Origin: Onstottus_B arcticum
GTDB taxonomy: Bacteria > Acidobacteriota > Blastocatellia > UBA7656
Direction of reading: 5' to 3'
NCBI GenBank assembly: GCA_038040485.1
Contig: JBBPIE010000040.1
Location: forward strand, 1-51,117
DNA length: 51,117 bases
The notes under the pieces: generated by a model
The model's input: the letters and a program-made list of their open reading frames with translations, nothing else
Told to the model about the DNA's origin: nothing
Databases searched by the model: none
Position numbers and translations under genes: made by a program
Part shown: in pieces, positions 49,396 through 51,117 of the stretch
Layout of the letters: every line of letters starts with the position of its first letter
Position numbering within the stretch: the first letter of the stretch is position 1

Positions 49396-50877
49396 ATGAA
49401 GGTCTTACTGATCAACCCGCAATTCCCAACTACGTATTGGAGTTTTAGGCACGCGCTCCAGTTCGACGGCAAGCGGTCAGCGTTTCCGCCGCTCGGACTG
49501 ATGACGATCTCCTCAATGCTGCCTCGCTCGTGGGAACGCCGGCTGGTTGATATGGAGGTGCGGCAGTTGAAGCGCGCCGACATCGAGTGGGCCGACATCG
49601 TCTTTGCCACAGCGATGCTGGTTCAGAAGGACTCGCTGAAAAAAGTCGTCAAGCAGTGCAAGGCGATGGGCAAGACGGTAGTCATCGGCGGACCATACAT
49701 CACGACCAGTATCGAAGCTCTTCCCGAAGCCGACCACATCTTTCTCGGCGAAGCGGAGACGACGCTTCCGGAGTTCCTCGAAGATCTGGAACGCGGCGAC
49801 GCGAAAAAGTTTTACAAAGCTCCCGAGCGGCCGCCGCTCTCCACGACGCCAGTCGCCGACTTCGGGCTAGCCGACCTCAAACGCTACAGCGCTATGTCGG
49901 TACAGTTCTCGCGAGGGTGTCCGTTTCAATGCGAGTTCTGCGACATCATCGAGATCTACGGCCGCAATCCCCGAACCAAGAGCAACGAGCAGATGCTTGC
50001 CGAACTCGACGCCCTGAAGCGCGTCGGCTGGCGCGGCTCGGTCTTTATTGTCGATGACAACTTCATCGGCAACAAACGAAACGTCAAGAAATTGATGCCC
50101 GCGCTGATCGAGTGGCAGGAGAAGAACGGCCGTCCGTTTTTCTTTTTCACCGAAGCGAGCGTCAACCTCGCCGATGACGATGAGTTGCTGGACAGCATGA
50201 GACAAGCGGGGTTCAGGCGGGTCTTTCTGGGGATTGAAACGCCGGTCGAAGCAAGTCTGAAGGAAGCTTTGAAGATGCAGAACACGCGCGGCAACCTGCT
50301 CGATCAGGTGAAAAAGATTCAGAGCTACGGTATGGAAGTGATGGCCGGGTTTATCGTCGGCTTCGACAACGATCCGGAAGACATCTTCCAACGTCAGATA
50401 AATTTCATACGCGATAGCGCGATCCCGCTGGCGATGGTTGGGCTGCTCAATGCGCTGCCTGATACTCAGCTTTGGCGACGGCTCGAAAAAGAGGGCCGCT
50501 TGCTGGGTGAGAGCACGGGAAACAACACGGCCTACTCGCTGAACTTCGTGCCCAAGATGGATCCCACGCGTTTGGTCGAAGGCTATCAGTCGATCATGAA
50601 AACGATCTACAGCTCGAGGGAGTACTACGAACGCGCGCTCGAATGTATGAGACGCGTGACCTATCGCCCGTTGCCGCGACACACCAGCGTGTTGCATGAT
50701 CTCGCGTCGTTGACGCGAATCACCTTGAAGCTGGGGATTTTGGACCGCGAGCGCTGGGAGTTCTGGCGCTTTATCAGAGAAGCGACGGCTAAACATCGCG
50801 ACAAGCTTGCGGATTCGCTGAGGCTCGCGGCGATGGGTTATCACTTCCGAAAGCTAACCGAAGCAGAGAGCGAGTGA
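49396..50877 (+). CDS. B12-binding radical SAM protein with DUF4070 domain
   Basis: 493 residues. The N-terminal Rossmann-like cobalamin domain (about 1–145) starts VLLINPQFPTTYWSFRHAL and includes FPPLGLMTISSML. The radical SAM core follows, with the 4Fe-4S ligands Cys175, Cys179 and Cys182 in SRGCPFQCEFC, and GIETPVEASL near 278. The C-terminal part (about 390–480) matches DUF4070. The family contains hopanoid C-2 methylase HpnP and many uncharacterised members; this protein fits the broader group, so methyl transfer to an unreactive carbon is likely but the substrate is unknown. AAGGAG precedes the ATG. Confidence 0.9.
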   Translation: MKVLLINPQFPTTYWSFRHALQFDGKRSAFPPLGLMTISSMLPRSWERRLVDMEVRQLKRADIEWADIVFATAMLVQKDSLKKVVKQCKAMGKTVVIGGPYITTSIEALPEADHIFLGEAETTLPEFLEDLERGDAKKFYKAPERPPLSTTPVADFGLADLKRYSAMSVQFSRGCPFQCEFCDIIEIYGRNPRTKSNEQMLAELDALKRVGWRGSVFIVDDNFIGNKRNVKKLMPALIEWQEKNGRPFFFFTEASVNLADDDELLDSMRQAGFRRVFLGIETPVEASLKEALKMQNTRGNLLDQVKKIQSYGMEVMAGFIVGFDNDPEDIFQRQINFIRDSAIPLAMVGLLNALPDTQLWRRLEKEGRLLGESTGNNTAYSLNFVPKMDPTRLVEGYQSIMKTIYSSREYYERALECMRRVTYRPLPRHTSVLHDLASLTRITLKLGILDRERWEFWRFIREATAKHRDKLADSLRLAAMGYHFRKLTEAESE

Positions 50878-50945
50878 ACCCCAAGCGCGATCCGCTGTAT
50901 CTACTCCAACGGCGGCGAGCAAGCTTGCCGCCGTTTTCCGCTTGC

Positions 50946-50971
50946 TATGATATGACGATCGTCATATCATA
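50946..50971. promoter_or_regulatory. Perfect 26-bp palindrome, probable TetR operator
   Basis: The bases from 50946 to 50971 are a perfect palindrome (half-site TATGATATGACGA) with no central gap. It lies immediately ahead of the TetR-type N-terminus, about 70 bases after the radical SAM stop. TetR-family repressors bind operators of this shape and often repress themselves. Confidence 0.75.
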
Positions 50972-51097
50972 AGCGCCGAGCGTTACCCGGAAAATCAGAA
51001 GGCAGAGACTCGCAAGAGGATACTGGACGCGGCGGCGAGGCTGTTCCGCGAGTCCGGCTACGACGGAGCAACTATGCTCGAATACGAGCTGATGTGA
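50969..51097 (+). pseudogene. TetR-family regulator, N-terminal fragment only
   Basis: The frame reads ERYPENQKAETRKRILDAAA then RLFRESGYDGATM, the first two helices of a TetR/AcrR DNA-binding domain. It then leaves the family consensus at the 44-bp window-end repeat and stops (LEYELM, stop at 51095). No ATG, GTG or TTG lies between the upstream in-frame stop and the helix, so either a rare start such as ATA (50969) is used, or the start has been lost. Either the gene is interrupted or the window end is not contiguous with it. The palindromic operator overlaps its 5' edge. Confidence 0.6.
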
Positions 51098-51106
51098 GAA
51101 TGAAAC
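51063..51106. repeat. Right copy of 44-bp window-end inverted repeat
   Basis: An exact reverse complement of 1..44. It begins within the TetR-type reading frame and ends 11 bases before the end of the window. Confidence 0.8.
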
Positions 51107-51117
51107 CCAATGTGTCG

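Noticed and set aside
49396..50877. Hopanoid C-2 methylase HpnP.
   Set aside because: The DUF4070 B12-binding radical SAM family is broad and no hopanoid or squalene cyclase gene is present; only the family can be claimed.

Overview
The window reads as chromosomal DNA from a Gram-negative-type (diderm), GC-rich bacterium. An Acidobacteriota origin, probably class Blastocatellia or a relative, fits best. The reasons are a BamA–TamB–SurA-like outer-membrane block, a PafA-type phosphatase, a prkA–yeaH–spoVR stress operon, an HAE3-type RND exporter paired with a lipoprotein-sorting protein, and more than a dozen families of intergenic palindromic repeats. The assignment is by content only; there is no rRNA or tRNA gene to confirm it.

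Layout. 1–2.2 kb: a PAP2-like membrane enzyme and rlmB, separated by a tandem and inverted repeat array. 2.4–7.7 kb: a small secreted protein and, on the minus strand, a copper-linked group: a CopD-like membrane protein, then a Tat-exported multicopper oxidase, a SCO1-type copper chaperone and an exact seven-repeat beta-propeller. The last three look like one operon with a good sigma70-type promoter. 7.8–13.9 kb: a TetA-like exporter, a geranylgeranyl-reductase-like flavoprotein, a secreted EF-hand protein, a START-like protein, a membrane protein and an S1/P1-type nuclease. 14.1–19.6 kb: spoVR, yeaH and prkA on the minus strand, with a two-gene retropepsin cassette between prkA and yeaH. 20–22.7 kb: truB, a large repeat cluster, ybaN-like DUF454 and an AT-richer DUF5677 gene. 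22.8–28.2 kb: a tight minus-strand operon of a PafA-like phosphatase, a secreted TPR protein and a two-domain SagB-type oxidoreductase. 28.5–38.8 kb: ribE, ribBA, tamB, bamA and a surA-N-like gene, all on the minus strand. 38.9–42.8 kb: cmk, threonine aldolase, a divergent threonine ammonia-lyase, and an overlapping pair of a small protein and a C39-like peptidase. 42.9–51.1 kb, plus strand: an RND exporter with its periplasmic lipoprotein, a TatT-like TPR protein, a FabF-like ketosynthase, a DJ-1/PfpI protein, a B12-binding radical SAM enzyme, and the first codons of a TetR regulator behind a perfect 26-bp palindrome.

Points most worth a second look: the ribBA GTP cyclohydrolase II half has lost two of three zinc cysteines; the BamA homologue appears to carry seven POTRA modules; a small-protein/retropepsin pair interrupts the conserved prkA–yeaH–spoVR order; a second small-protein/protease overlapping pair lies at 42 kb; palindromic repeats repeatedly sit against translation starts or supply coding sequence; and the two window ends share a 44-bp inverted repeat, one copy of which truncates the TetR gene. 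No CRISPR array, prophage, rRNA or tRNA gene was seen.
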